Assembly (NCBI GenBank): GCA_001662425.1
Contig: BDDC01000006.1
Span: 34,983 to 98,982, forward strand
DNA from: Chlamydomonas sphaeroides
Taxonomy: Eukaryota > Chlorophyta > Chlorophyceae > Chlamydomonadales > Chlamydomonadaceae
DNA length: 64,000 bases
Direction: 5' to 3'
The first letter of the stretch is position 1, and every line of letters begins with the position of its first letter. The notes under the pieces are model-generated. The model saw only the letters and a list, made by a program, of their open reading frames with translations. It was not told where the DNA came from and searched no databases. Below are positions 48,701-58,712 of the stretch, piece after piece. The translations under genes and the position numbers were made by a program.

Positions 48701-49664
48701 GGCCCTGGCCGCGGCCATCCTGGGCGAGTGCTGCGGGGCCAGTGGCGGAGGGCACGCTGTACGCGCTGGTGGCCGCTGCAGCGCCGCAGAGCGCCGCCAC
48801 CGAAGGTCGAGGCCAGCCCGGCGGCGGCGGCGGCAGCGGCTGCCAGCAGCAAGAGGAGGGGGGCGCTGCTGCGCCCACGGACGTCTGTGGGCAGCGGGTG
48901 GCGCAGACGATGGCGGGGCAGCCAGCTGAGGCGGCGCTGCCGCGGGTGTCTGAGCAGCAGGCGCTGCCGCAGCAGCCACGCGGCAACGATGAGGGGAATA
49001 TGGGAGGTGGCGCGTTGCCGCCCCCGCCGCCCCCACCGACCCCGTCGTGCTCGGGAACATCGCCAAGGCCAGCACGCACGCCGCCCAAGCTCGGGCCGCA
49101 CCCGCCAGCGCTAGCGCCCCTGCCGTCAAGCGCGCCGGCCCTACCGCAACCCTCCCAGCACTCTCAGCCCCAGCAATACGCAGTGGGGGCTGCTGCCCCT
49201 GGCCCGTCATCAGATCTGGCAGCGGCGCAGCTTCAGCCATGGCCCGGACGCCGGCTGCTGTTTTGCGGGCTGCGTGCCGGCGGCGTGCTGGCTGCGGGAG
49301 AGCTGGGCGCTGGCCTGCCGCCGCCCGGCTGCCTGGCTGGCTTCCCGGTCTACCGCGGCAGGGCGTGGGCCACAATGCAGCGGCTGTCCAGCAGGGGAGG
49401 ACAGCTGGGGCAGGTGCGTCGGCACCGGGCGCCAAGACCCTGCAGTGCTTTTGAGTCTGATGGCTGCTGCCTGTCGTGAGTCGTGACAAGCAGCTGCCTC
49501 CATCTGTTCCTGGCTGTTCGCAACTCCTTTGGCACATCATTCCTCCCTCCCTCCCTCCCTCCCTCCTTCCCTCCCTCCCGCCGCAGGTTGTGACGGACAG
49601 CGCAACGGCGGGCGTGCTGCGGCCCGAGCTGGCGGCACAGGTCCGAGTGGTCACCAACGTGTGA
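35061..49664 (+). CDS. Receptor-type class III nucleotide cyclase with solute-binding ectodomain and tandem cyclase domains
   Basis: Exons: 35061-35209, 35281-35392, 35609-35722, 36301-36414, 36641-36752, 36903-36988, 37258-37336, 37626-37678, 37896-37982, 38386-38449, 38699-38751, 38913-39024 (cut by N gap), 39896-39973, 40867-40945, 41770-41879, 42137-42195, 42497-42643, 42927-43098, 43360-43464, 43593-43709, 43886-43954, 44176-44342, 44548-45946, 46119-47977, 48366-49413, 49587-49664. About 2,200 aa. Order: signal peptide (SLTLALLVTLGAAAALA); extracellular solute-binding-like domain (FRAASVTYDN, PFLLFYRHDIF, TWEELADLAERY); one membrane span (LLVWAVPLACCVAVLAGALG); cyclase domain C1 with metal Asp residues in VTDIQDST and TEGDAF; a long insert; second half of C1 (FRGLRVRMGLSCGV, YSGTPMRMARL); then degenerate C2 (SGAATLLAWRYDVAAEALGL, VYRGRAWATMQRL). 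Predicted to make cAMP or cGMP at a membrane; purine choice cannot be read. An exon may be missing at 39035-39895. Confidence 0.82.
39025..39034. other. Assembly gap (10 N)
   Basis: Ten Ns interrupt an exon of the large cyclase gene, immediately after the codons for TGRLEP. The true gap size is probably unknown. The next exon I could place starts at 39896, so coding sequence is likely lost here. Confidence 0.95.
39190..39212. repeat. GT microsatellite, with related copy at 39715-39745
   Basis: CGACGTATGTGTG followed by a GT run and TTCAAGT. A similar segment, CGACGTATGTGTGCGTGCG then TTCAAGT, recurs about 525 nt downstream. Both are in the same non-exonic stretch of the cyclase gene. Confidence 0.8.
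39255..39399. repeat. Diverged tandem duplication in cyclase gene
   Basis: A unit of about 66 nt at 39255-39320 recurs at 39334-39399 (period about 79 nt). Shared blocks include CCGGGT, TCGGCCGTGCG / TTGGCCGTGCG and ATGCGCCAGTG. It lies just after the N gap, in sequence modelled as intron. Confidence 0.8.
41127..41147. repeat. (GCAAA)n microsatellite
   Basis: Short pentamer run in an intron of the large cyclase gene. Confidence 0.8.
45713..45797 (+). repeat. Coding (GAGCCG)n hexamer, Glu-Pro repeat
   Basis: About 13 Glu-Pro dipeptides in exon 23 of the cyclase gene, followed by a Gln/Glu-rich segment. The repeat lies inside the long insert that splits cyclase domain C1. Confidence 0.95.
48183..48297. 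repeat. 18-bp tandem repeat in cyclase intron
   Basis: About four copies of CCATTGCCCACCATGTTG are followed by about two copies of a related 18-mer, CCAATGCCGACCCCGGTG. The array is in the intron 47978-48365. Confidence 0.9.
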
Positions 49665-52600
49665 GGACGGCCGACACCCAGATGGCGTCCGACAACACAA
49701 CAAGTGGATTGCGCGCATGTATCCTGGCGCTAGACGGAGAACGGCATTAGAGTATCAGCTTTGCACAGCAGTCGCCAGAGCGGTACATATGCAACATCAT
49801 ACGCAGCTCATGAGGTAGGGTGCGCGCAAGCGGCGGCGGGGCTTGCGGTTCTGGAGCAGACGCCAAGCAAGCAAGGGACAACGCAGCCTCGATAGCAACT
49901 AAGGGGTTGACATTGGAGTCTGACATGGTGCGGGATAGATTGGCCTGTGCACCGCGGGTGACGGCGAAGGGAACAACTACTTCGTTATCAATGGCCGGGG
50001 ACGTCGGTTGGATCGATCGGCATGTAGGAGGGCGGGGATGTCGTTGGGGCGGCAGGAGGGCAGCAGGTATGATTTATCCCAGGGAATCCTGAAGCCACAA
50101 GCATGATAGCTAGGGCGGGTGTCCGTCGTGGCGCCAGAAGGTAGGGTCGCAAGTATCCATCCCATGGACCTTCGTTCAAGAGCTTCAAGTATGTGAGCGC
50201 GTGTTTGCAAGTAAGGGTATCGTCTATTGATGATGGCGGCAAGCGTTTGCCAGGGGTGACCCCTGCTGTGTGGGTGTGTTGCTTGGACGCGCGCGGCCCG
50301 CCCCTGCATGTGGGCTAGGCCTCAGCTGAGGCTGCAGCCTCAGGACGATAGGGATGAGCCGTCGCAATTCGGCCAAGCAAGCAATTGGCGCTTCCTGACG
50401 ATAGACGGCGGCGTTCCAATAGCTAGCTAGCTAGCTCGCTAGAAAGACACGGCTGCTTCGTCGTACTAGAGCGTCAAGTTATCATGCGCCAGGCCCTGGT
50501 CGCTTGGTGATACACATATACTCTGACCGACCTCGTCACTGGCTCGCAGTGTTTGCTGTAGCGTGTTTGATGATGATATCTGCAGCTCCGCGCGAACTGT
50601 CGCTTACTAAAGCCGCGGCGCCTCGAGGCGGCGGCATGCACGCGTATTGTGACTTAACTAAGACGGGGGCCTACGCACCGTGTCGCCACCCACCGCGCTT
50701 GTTGGAGTTGGTGTGGCGTGGCGTGGCGTGGAGTGGCGTGGAGTGGCGTGGCGTACTGTGCTGTGCTGTGCTGTGCTGTATGTGCTGTGCTGTGCTGCAC
50801 TGCTCTGTGCTACGGTGTGCTATAAGGGCCATGAGCATGGCTGATGCCCTGAGGTCTCCCAGAAGTGGGCCGCTGTTGTGCTGGACTGCTAGCATAGCGC
50901 CCACACAAAGAAGCAGACCTGGGACTGGCGGCCCACGGTTGCGTGTAATCCGTCCATTGCTTGTAGTTGCTTAGGATTGTAGCGGCACGGCACGGCGGCA
51001 ACGGTCTAGCTATGTCTGGCCGGTCTGGGTGATAACTAGGGCCTATTCCTATGGGCCGGTAAAGGCTCGCTGGGCTCGCACCAGGTGGCAGGGAGGCACA
51101 GGGCCTCAGTAAATATGTCCCACACGGCACGAACCATTGATCCGCATTGGTTGACGTCGCTCCCCCAAGCCCCGAGCCCCGCAACCTCCCCAACGGACCC
51201 ACTTCGTCATCAGCCGCCACGGCCGCCGCCACCCTCATGCGCGCGCGCGCCACGCACTCGGCCTTGTGCCCCTCGGCTCAGCCAGTGCGCCACCTGGCAG
51301 CCCCACCCATTGAACGTACGCCAGCCCGCCGCAGCTAGCGTTGGCAGGTCGCCCGCAGCGCTGGGTCCGCCTAGCTAGCTGTTGCCCGCCACACCGAGTT
51401 GGTGCACACCGGCGAGTTGCTGCATACGCGCATCAGCAGCACAGCCGTGTCGCCCGGCGGCAGCATCACCCTTAATGCTTGCCGCCGCCTGCCACGCGGG
51501 CAGCGGGTACGACCCACGTCGCCGCAGCACAGCCTTCAGCGCCCGGGCCTGCTCCGCCGGCGGTGCGCCCTGAGCCCCTCACCCCGCTGCACCAGATCAT
51601 CTGCAATCAAAGGCGTACCGCACTACTGATGGGTGACGCATTATTGCGTGATGGGTGGCGCGCGGCCACGAGGCGGGCATGCAGCGCCAACGACCGCCAG
51701 GGCCAGCAGGTAGCGATGCCCCTGCCCCCTGGGCTCAGGGTCGAGACCAACCTGCGTGCCGGCCGGTGCCCATGACGTTGCGCGCATCACAACCTGCTGA
51801 AAGTCAAGTGGGCCTCATTGGCGGTACAACCGCCGAGTTTCGGCAGCCCTTGAGACCGACAGCTGGGTATGTGTGCTGAGGTTGCAGCCAGGAGACGTAA
51901 GTCCGCGGCGCCCAGGGCTCACACGCGCGGCGCCCTCGCTCGGTCGGCTGTGTCGTCTTGCGTGCACGTCGTGCATGCAACCGTTCGCTTGCTCGGGCGT
52001 GCATCCACATATGCATTGCTATATTGGTTGTTGAGTGGCAGTGATAACTGCCGATTGTATTCCGCTCGGCAGCATTGGTGCAAATGCAGCGCCCAAACAG
52101 AACGATGAAGGAATTATGCTGGGCCCAGCCCCCAGCCTGGCCCAGCGTATGTCCGAACAACCTAGGATTGCCTTTTGCTCCTGCCTGCTGCAGCGTACAC
52201 ACGCCACGTCAGCCACAGAAGGTGCGCGCAGGGCATCGCGCTGGGGTCAGGTCGTCTTATCGATGTAGCCAGGGGTGCGGCGCACGTAAGGCTGGGCCGG
52301 GGCCCGCTGCTAGGATGTTCACCCCATCCGTCACAATCTTAGTTGGCCGCCACCGCCAGACACCACTTGCGTGCGCTGTTGTGCCAAGTATCAGGCGGCG
52401 CGGGTAGAGATCTCGGTAGTCGGGGTATGCTGGGAGCGTGCGCCCGCCCGCGGGCCCCTGTTTGCGGGGCTCCTCCAGCTGCCCAGCTAGCCTCGGCTGC
52501 GAGCGGCGCCCTGCTGGCCTTGCTGGCAGCCCCACCATGCTGCGCTCTGCTGTCCAAACCCAGACCCTGCCTGTTCGTTGGTGACGGGTACAGCCGCAAA

Positions 52601-53966
52601 CCTGCAGCACGGCTTGGCCCGGTCAACCTCGCCCCCCCCCCGGCCCCCGCTCGTGCGTTGGTCCCTCCGCGCCTACCTAGCCTGGGATTGCCCTCGCCCT
52701 GAGGCCTGCTGGCCTGTGCCACCACGGAACTCATCTGGGTGGCGCTCACGGGCACGCGGCCTGCCGGCCAGAGACCGCCCTCGACGAGCATGTGCGTGCG
52801 ACCAAGCGAGCAACAGTGTACGTGCATGCCTCTTCGTGCCGGGCCCCTCCCTATCTACGGGCCCCCTGTCCAAGCCCGGTGCCGAACTCCCTCGCAGCCA
52901 AAGCGTGGCCCATCTCCTGCTTGCGCATGCAGCGCTCCTGCAGCTCCTACAGCAGCTCCTACAGCAGCCCACCGCAAGGCCACTCCATTCTCCAGCATCC
53001 ACCGCAAGATCCAACACCCAACACTACATTCAGGTGAGGAACAGGCAGACCCATCTAGCAAGCAACGCACCTGGCGACCAGCACCGACGATGTGCTGTCG
53101 CTACCCAAAGCGCAAAAAGACTCACTACTTCCTTCTTACGCACGATCAGCGCGTCACCAACCCGGGGCGTTCCGCGTGTGGGGTGGTACTCTATGCGAAC
53201 TGAACTTGCACAGTGAGCCGACAGACGCCACCCGACACGGTCGTTGGGCATGCGCCACGTCCAGCCGTCCTACCTTGCCAGGGGCCTATGCCCGCGTCAT
53301 ACCCCTTGAACTCGGGTCCCCGCGCACCCCGTCCCGATAGCGGCAAGCAAGGAAGCTCGAGGCCAACCGTCCACGCCCTGTAGAGCACGACAAGCGTGAT
53401 GAGTGTGCTCCCTGCCTTGCGGCGGGCTTACTTGCCCTGCCCCTCGACCTCAACCGCGCCGCCTTTACTGCTGCTGACCGACCCTAGGATCGACCGCGGC
53501 CAGCAACCTCATTCAATGACCGTCTGCGAAACGCATATGTCCCCTTCACGCCAACTGCCGCGACGCAGCCAGGACCCGTGCTTGGTCCAGTGCGCTTGCC
53601 TGTCCGTGCGGCGGTTGCGGACAGTGCCCCCCATCCAACCGCCACGGCTGCTGCGTCCGGTCCCAAACAAACAATGCCTGGGCCCCCGTCCCCGCCTGCC
53701 TCCTACGTGCCAAGGCGGGCCGGGCCATTCCTGTCCTCAGCACGACACATGCCACGAATCTGAAAACAAATCGACATGCTAGTGAGTTGCCTCGAACCTG
53801 TGCACTGTCACCTCATGGGTCCTTCCGAACCAAGGCGCCTGCGGCCTGCCGAATCCAGACGCCGGCAAAAGACGTGAGTGCTATCACCTTGCAATGTCCA
53901 AGCGAGCTGGCACGGCTACGGCGCCCAGTCCCATCCCCGCCCCGGCCTGCTCCAACCGTGCACTTG
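49665..53966. other. Long intergenic region, no confident gene
   Basis: About 4.3 kb between the 3' ends of the plus-strand cyclase gene and the minus-strand RRM gene. I saw no conserved protein blocks with consistent splicing. A minus-strand frame around 51370-51500 encodes a coherent-looking peptide (LPPGDTAVLLMRVCSNSPVC), which could be an exon fragment. Simple repeats occur at 50420-50445 (AGCT) and 50705-50820. Composition is mixed, with A/T-rich patches at 49740-50260 and 51950-52100. Confidence 0.5.
50705..50822. repeat. Low-complexity GGCGTG/GTGGA and TGTGC pentamer arrays
   Basis: A run of GTGGCGTGGC-type units passes directly into a run of GCTGT units. It lies in the intergenic region downstream of the cyclase gene. 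Confidence 0.9.
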
Positions 53967-56900
53967 TCAGCGCCCGCGCCCGCGGCCCTGCCCCATCCGG
54001 CCGCCCATCGGCCCGCCCCGCATCGGCGGGCCCATCGGTCCTCCCATTGGCCCTCCCACCGGCCCGCCCCGGCTGCCCATGCCGCGGCCGCCGCCATACT
54101 CCGGCCCCGGGCCCCGGTCGCCGAACTCCGGCCTCTGCATGCGCATCATGCCGCCGGGGCCCATGGGCTCTGGGCCCCGCCCCATCGGCCCTCCCCCCAT
54201 TGGCCCCTGCCCTCCCGACATTGGCCCCGGCCCTCCCGACATCGGCCCCGGCCCTCCCGACATCGGCCCTGGCCCGCCGGACATCGGCCCTGGGCCCCGG
54301 CCGCCCATGCCCCGGCCTCCCATGGGCATGCCGCGACCACCCATCCCACCCTGTCCCATAGCTTGCCCTCCGCCCATGCCTTGCTCTCCGCCCATACCCA
54401 TGCCCGGGCCTGCGCCCATGCCCGGGCCTGCGCCCATACCTTGCCCTCCGCCCATGCCTTGCCCTCCGCCCATGCCCGGCCCTCCGCCCATGCCCGGCCC
54501 CCCGCCCATGCCCGGCCCTCCGCCCATGCCCATGCCTTGACCTCCGCCCATGCCCATGCCCGGGCCTCCTCCCATACCTATGCCCGGGCCTCCTCCCATG
54601 CCCATGCCCGGGCCTCCGCCCATGCCCGGCCCCATGCCCTGCTCAGGGCCCTGGCGCGGCGGACCGTCCAGGTAGATCTTGTCCCCGAAGCCGCCCTCCA
54701 TGTACGCGCCCCCGCCCGGGCCGCCGCGGCCTGGCCTGCCGCCGGGCCCCATGCCCCCGCCCATGCCCCCCGCCTGCCCGCCGAGGCCCATGCCCCCGGC
54801 CCCACCTCCCATCGCGCCGCGGTCGCGCGGCGACGGCTCCGAGCGGGCCGGCGGCGGCGGATCCAGCATGGTTGCGCCGCCGCGGCCCGAGCGCGCGTCC
54901 TTGGGCGGGCGCGCGTACACGGGCCGCAGCACGGGCGTGTTGACCGCATCCTGGTCGAGGCGGTAGCCGTTCAGGGCCTTCATGGCCGCCGTCGCGGCGT
55001 GGGCGTCGGTAAAGTCGACAAACACGCGCAGTGTCCTCTCGCCGGGGCGGTTGGGGTGGTCCTTGCTGACGATGCGCAGTGTCTGCAGGGCAGGTGGGCA
55101 TCGGGGCGGCCAACATGGGCGTTGTTGAGGCACAGGTGGCTGGGCGGAGGCCAGGGCAGGGGCTGCGGCGAGGTTGTAGCTCAGGCGCAGCGGCAGCGCT
55201 AAGGCAGGGCCAAGGCACCGAGCGGTCGACGCAAAGGCGCCTAGCATCCAGGCCGACCATGGGCCCGCCAGCCCGCATCCCCCGGCGTTGCAGCGCTGTG
55301 CGCAACCTAGGCCACCCAACCAGCCACGCCGCCGGCCGCAGCGACACACCTGGAAGCCGGCGAAGGGCCGGAAGATGTGCGCAATCTCGCGCTTGGTGCA
55401 GTCCGGCGACAGGTTGTCCACGTACAGCGCGTGCGTCGCGTCGGCCGGCAGCGGCGGCTGCTGCTCCTGGGGCTGCTGCTGCGGCGGCTGCTGGGCCGCT
55501 GCCGCGCCGTTGGCCGGGGCCGACTGTTGCTGCTGCTGCTGCTGCTGTTGTTGATGCTGGGGCGCGGCGCGAGCGGCGCCGCCTGCCGGGGTGGCGGCGG
55601 CGAGGCCGCGCATCTGGGCCTGCGCGCTCGCCTGCTGCTGTGAGGCCGAGGCCGAGCCCGTACTTTGCTGCTGCCCGTAACCCGCGCTGCCCTGTGGACC
55701 AGCCGCCTGCTGCGCCGGTGCCTGCTGCGGCGCAAAACCGCTGCCCATGCCCATGCCCATGCCCATGCCGCCCTGCGGTCGCTGGGGCTGCTGACCTTGC
55801 ATGCCGCCTCCGCCCATGCCGCCTCCACCCATTCCCATGCCGCCGCCCATGCCCATGCCGCCACCCATGCCCTGCCCGGCCTGCGATCCCATGCCCTGCC
55901 CGGCCTGGGGCCCCATGCCTTGCGCCTGAGGCACCATGCCTTGAGCGCCCTGTGGCCCGGCGCCCATGCCCATGGACGGAGACTGCGGCCCGGCCTGGCC
56001 CGTCGCCTGTGCCGGATACGCCTGGCCTTGGCCCATGCCCGGAGCCGCGCCCATGCCCATGCCCGGCTGCGCCTCTCCGTACCCCGCCTGCGGCTGCTGC
56101 ATACCGGCGCCGGGGCCCATGGCCGGCTGCTGCTGCCCCATCCCGCCTGCAGCAACCAGACACCAAGCGCGCGTGCCTCGCGTGAGAATGTGGACCTAGC
56201 GGTATCTGAGCAGTACGTACGCTTATTCTGTATGCGTCATGCCGTGCCGTATCACCCACGAACTGAAGCGGGCCCGCAACGTGCTGCTGACCCCTGCTTG
56301 CCCAGCTCGGCACCCACCCCGGCCCCTACCCTGCTGCTCTCAGGGCTTCAGCGAATCCTCCGACGCTTTCACCACACACAAACCCTCCTAAGCTGGCCCA
56401 CCCTGGTGACCCGCCCGCTTGACCCAGCGCCAGTTGCCGCACCCTTTACCCAGCCCTTGCGACCCCACCCTCACAACAGCCCACCCGGCGCTCACCGCTG
56501 CCCAGGAGCCCCGCCAGGTTGCTCAGTTGGCTCTGGCTCAGCGTCGCCAGCGCCGCCGCCAGGTTGCTCGTGCTCCCCGGCTGCCCCGCCGGCTGCGACT
56601 GCTGCTGCTGCTGCTGCACGGGCGCTTGCACGGGCTGCTGCTGCTGCATGGGTGCTTGCTGCGGCGCCGCCGCGACGACGACGGGCGCGGCCTGCTGTGC
56701 CATGGCCGCCGCCTGCTGCGCCATGGCCGGGTGCTGCGGCCCCGCGGGCTGCGCGTAGTTCCCACCCATCATGCCCTGCCCGCCCATCATGCCCTGCCCA
56801 GGCACCATGCCGCCCTGCGCCACCGGCATCATTCCCGGTTGGCCGCCCGGCATGGCCCCGCCCGGCATGCCCATGCCCATGCCCATGCCTGGCTGCTGCT

Positions 56901-58238
56901 GCTGGGGATAGGGCATCACCGCGGCCTGCACCCCCGGCTGCTGCGGCAAAGGCGGCTGGCCAATGCCCGGCTGCTGAGGCATGGGCGGCTGCGCCTGCTG
57001 CATGGCGGCCATGGAGGCGTCGGGCATCGGCTGCGGCATCCCTGCGGAGCGGCCGGCGTCCAGGCGCCGGGCTCAGGTGCAACCCCTCGTCACGACGCCA
57101 CCCGGTGGGAGCAGCCGATCTGCCAACCCCCGCAGCGCCACGTCTCAGGCACTTGCTGCCAACGTAGCGTGCGCAAAGGCTTGATGACTTGTGGTGCAGG
57201 TCCCCCCGGCGGCCTTGCTGGGACCCTCCCATTCGACTGGTGTCCGAATCCCGACTGGCGTCCACCCCTCGACTCGCGTCCACCCCTGACCAGCGTCCAC
57301 TTCGAGCTGGCCCATCCGTCCACCCACGCAGGCATGCGGCTCAGGCCCAGAGCCTCGTTCCAATGTCTCAGTGGCCGAGCACTTCTGCAACTGTTGATCC
57401 CTTTTGCACTTTCCCGGGTGTGCTCCGAATGCGCTGGGATACGACGACAACCAATCGCTGCCCGCTGGCTCACCGTACGCGCCGTAGAAGTTGGCATAGT
57501 ACTGCTGGTAGGCGGCGTATGCCTGCGGTATGGCAGCGCACGTGAGCCGCAATGTCAGCACCTTACCGGACATGCGGCAATGCACGGCCCGCAAGTGACG
57601 TGCCTTCCCCCTACTGCCTCATCCTGACGTGCCAGGGTGTCGCCGCTGCCGGCCGCTGCCCGTATGCACCAAGGAGTAGGAGGACATGGGCCAGCGCGCT
57701 TCCCCGTCCTCCATTAGGCCCTCCCTCTTTCCTTCCCAGCTGCTGGCGTGCACCGGCTTGACGTGAGCCAGCGGCGTTCCGCCTGAGACGCCACCAGATC
57801 GGCGCATGAGCACTCACCGCTGGATCAGCGGGCCTGGGCTGCTTGTAGGCGTCTTGAGGTAGAGCGTGCGGGGAGGCGAGGCGTGCGTCGCCGTCAGGAG
57901 CGAGGCAAGAGATGGCAAAGAGGCACGCCGTCAACTAAGATACCCCATACTGATTTAGGGGAGTTGCCTCCCCAAGGCAACTCCCCAAGCCTCGACCCCT
58001 GCATATGTGCGGGCATACTCCATCCACGCCCGGTGCCTGCCTCCCATGAAGCCTGAAGCCCCTGTATGCGCGTCCCTAACGTTCCCTGACGTGCACCGGT
58101 TTGGGTGTCGCTGTGCCCATCGCCGCATTCCGACCCTACAGCCCGCATGGCCATGCGCCTAAGCTCACCGGCATATGCCTGCGCATATGCTGCAGGGTCA
58201 TAGCCCTCGTAGGCTTCACGGGGGCGCTTCGCGTCCAT
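53967..58238 (-). CDS. RRM RNA-binding protein with Gly/Met/Gln-rich flanks (plant NSR-like RRM)
   Basis: Six exons: 58169-58238, 57818-57852, 57474-57522, 56496-57041, 55350-56146, 53967-55082, about 870 aa. The N-terminus is Tyr/Ala-rich (YDPAAYAQAYADAYK, AAYQQYYANFYGAYG), then Met/Pro/Gln/Gly low complexity. One RRM lies at about residues 470-545, with RNP2 LYVDNL and RNP1 RVFVDF. The linker CTKREIAHIFRPFAGFQTLR and DAHAATAAMKALNGYRLD resemble the single RRM of plant nuclear-speckle RNA-binding proteins. The C-terminal third is a long array of Gly/Met/Pro units (GMGGGPGM) ending in GRMGQGRGRGR. Such prion-like and RG-rich tails favour ribonucleoprotein condensates; the exact RNA target is unknown. 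Exon 2 (35 nt) was placed by phase. The gene is divergent from the TPR gene. Confidence 0.85.
54180..54660 (-). repeat. Coding Gly-Met-Pro repeat array
   Basis: Dozens of 12-24 nt units encoding GGGPGM, GPMSG and GMGMGGG types make up the tail of the RRM protein. Unit arrangement suggests repeated slippage or unequal exchange while keeping frame. Confidence 0.85.
57958..57986. repeat. Perfect 12-bp inverted repeat (hairpin) in RRM gene intron 1
   Basis: Arms GGGGAGTTGCCT (57958-57969) and AGGCAACTCCCC (57975-57986) are separated by a 5-nt loop. It lies in the first intron of the RRM gene. Confidence 0.85.
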
Positions 58239-58712
58239 GCTGGAGCTGCCGGCCGACAGGTGTCGGAACCGGAATGGCTACTGCTATTACTACTTGCTGA
58301 GAATTCTTGGCGTGTGTAGGGCTCAATAGCCTCGCAACTGCAGGCGCCAGGCTGGCAGCTTTAACGTTTAAGGTGCTGACGTTGCGGTGAGGAGATGGTG
58401 AGGCTGTTTAGCAACCATAGACGCACAGCAAGCGCATGCGGGATTGCGTTGGTGACAGTAGGCGTGAAGCAGCAATGTCGGATCCTCTGATAGCTCAGTG
58501 TTTGCTGCAGTGTAGACGACGATGGAGCGAACCTGTGTTTGCAGCGTGTGTCTATTATAGAAGCGCGTGCTGCACGGCAGAGGCGGGCGTTCTTCATGTC
58601 GGTGCAGCTGCGATTGACGCATTGACCCCACCCGCAGCGCCAGGGCGACATCGGAACACACTAAGCGTCTTACAGTGCGTACTTCTACTTGCGCCTTTCT
58701 TACAAGTCGACC
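58239..58712. promoter_or_regulatory. Divergent promoter region of RRM and TPR genes
   Basis: 474 nt between the two divergent start codons. The middle (58300-58560) is less GC-rich than the flanks. No specific element was identified. Confidence 0.5.

Noticed and set aside
47624..49657. 677-codon open frame on the minus strand
   Set aside because: It is antisense to cyclase exons and intron repeats, with composition explained by the GC-rich opposite strand and no conserved blocks.
51370..51500. Minus-strand peptide LPPGDTAVLLMRVCSNSPVC followed by a stop
   Set aside because: The peptide looks coherent, but I found no flanking exons, start codon or family match, so it is not called as a gene. 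A protein search of this segment would settle it.
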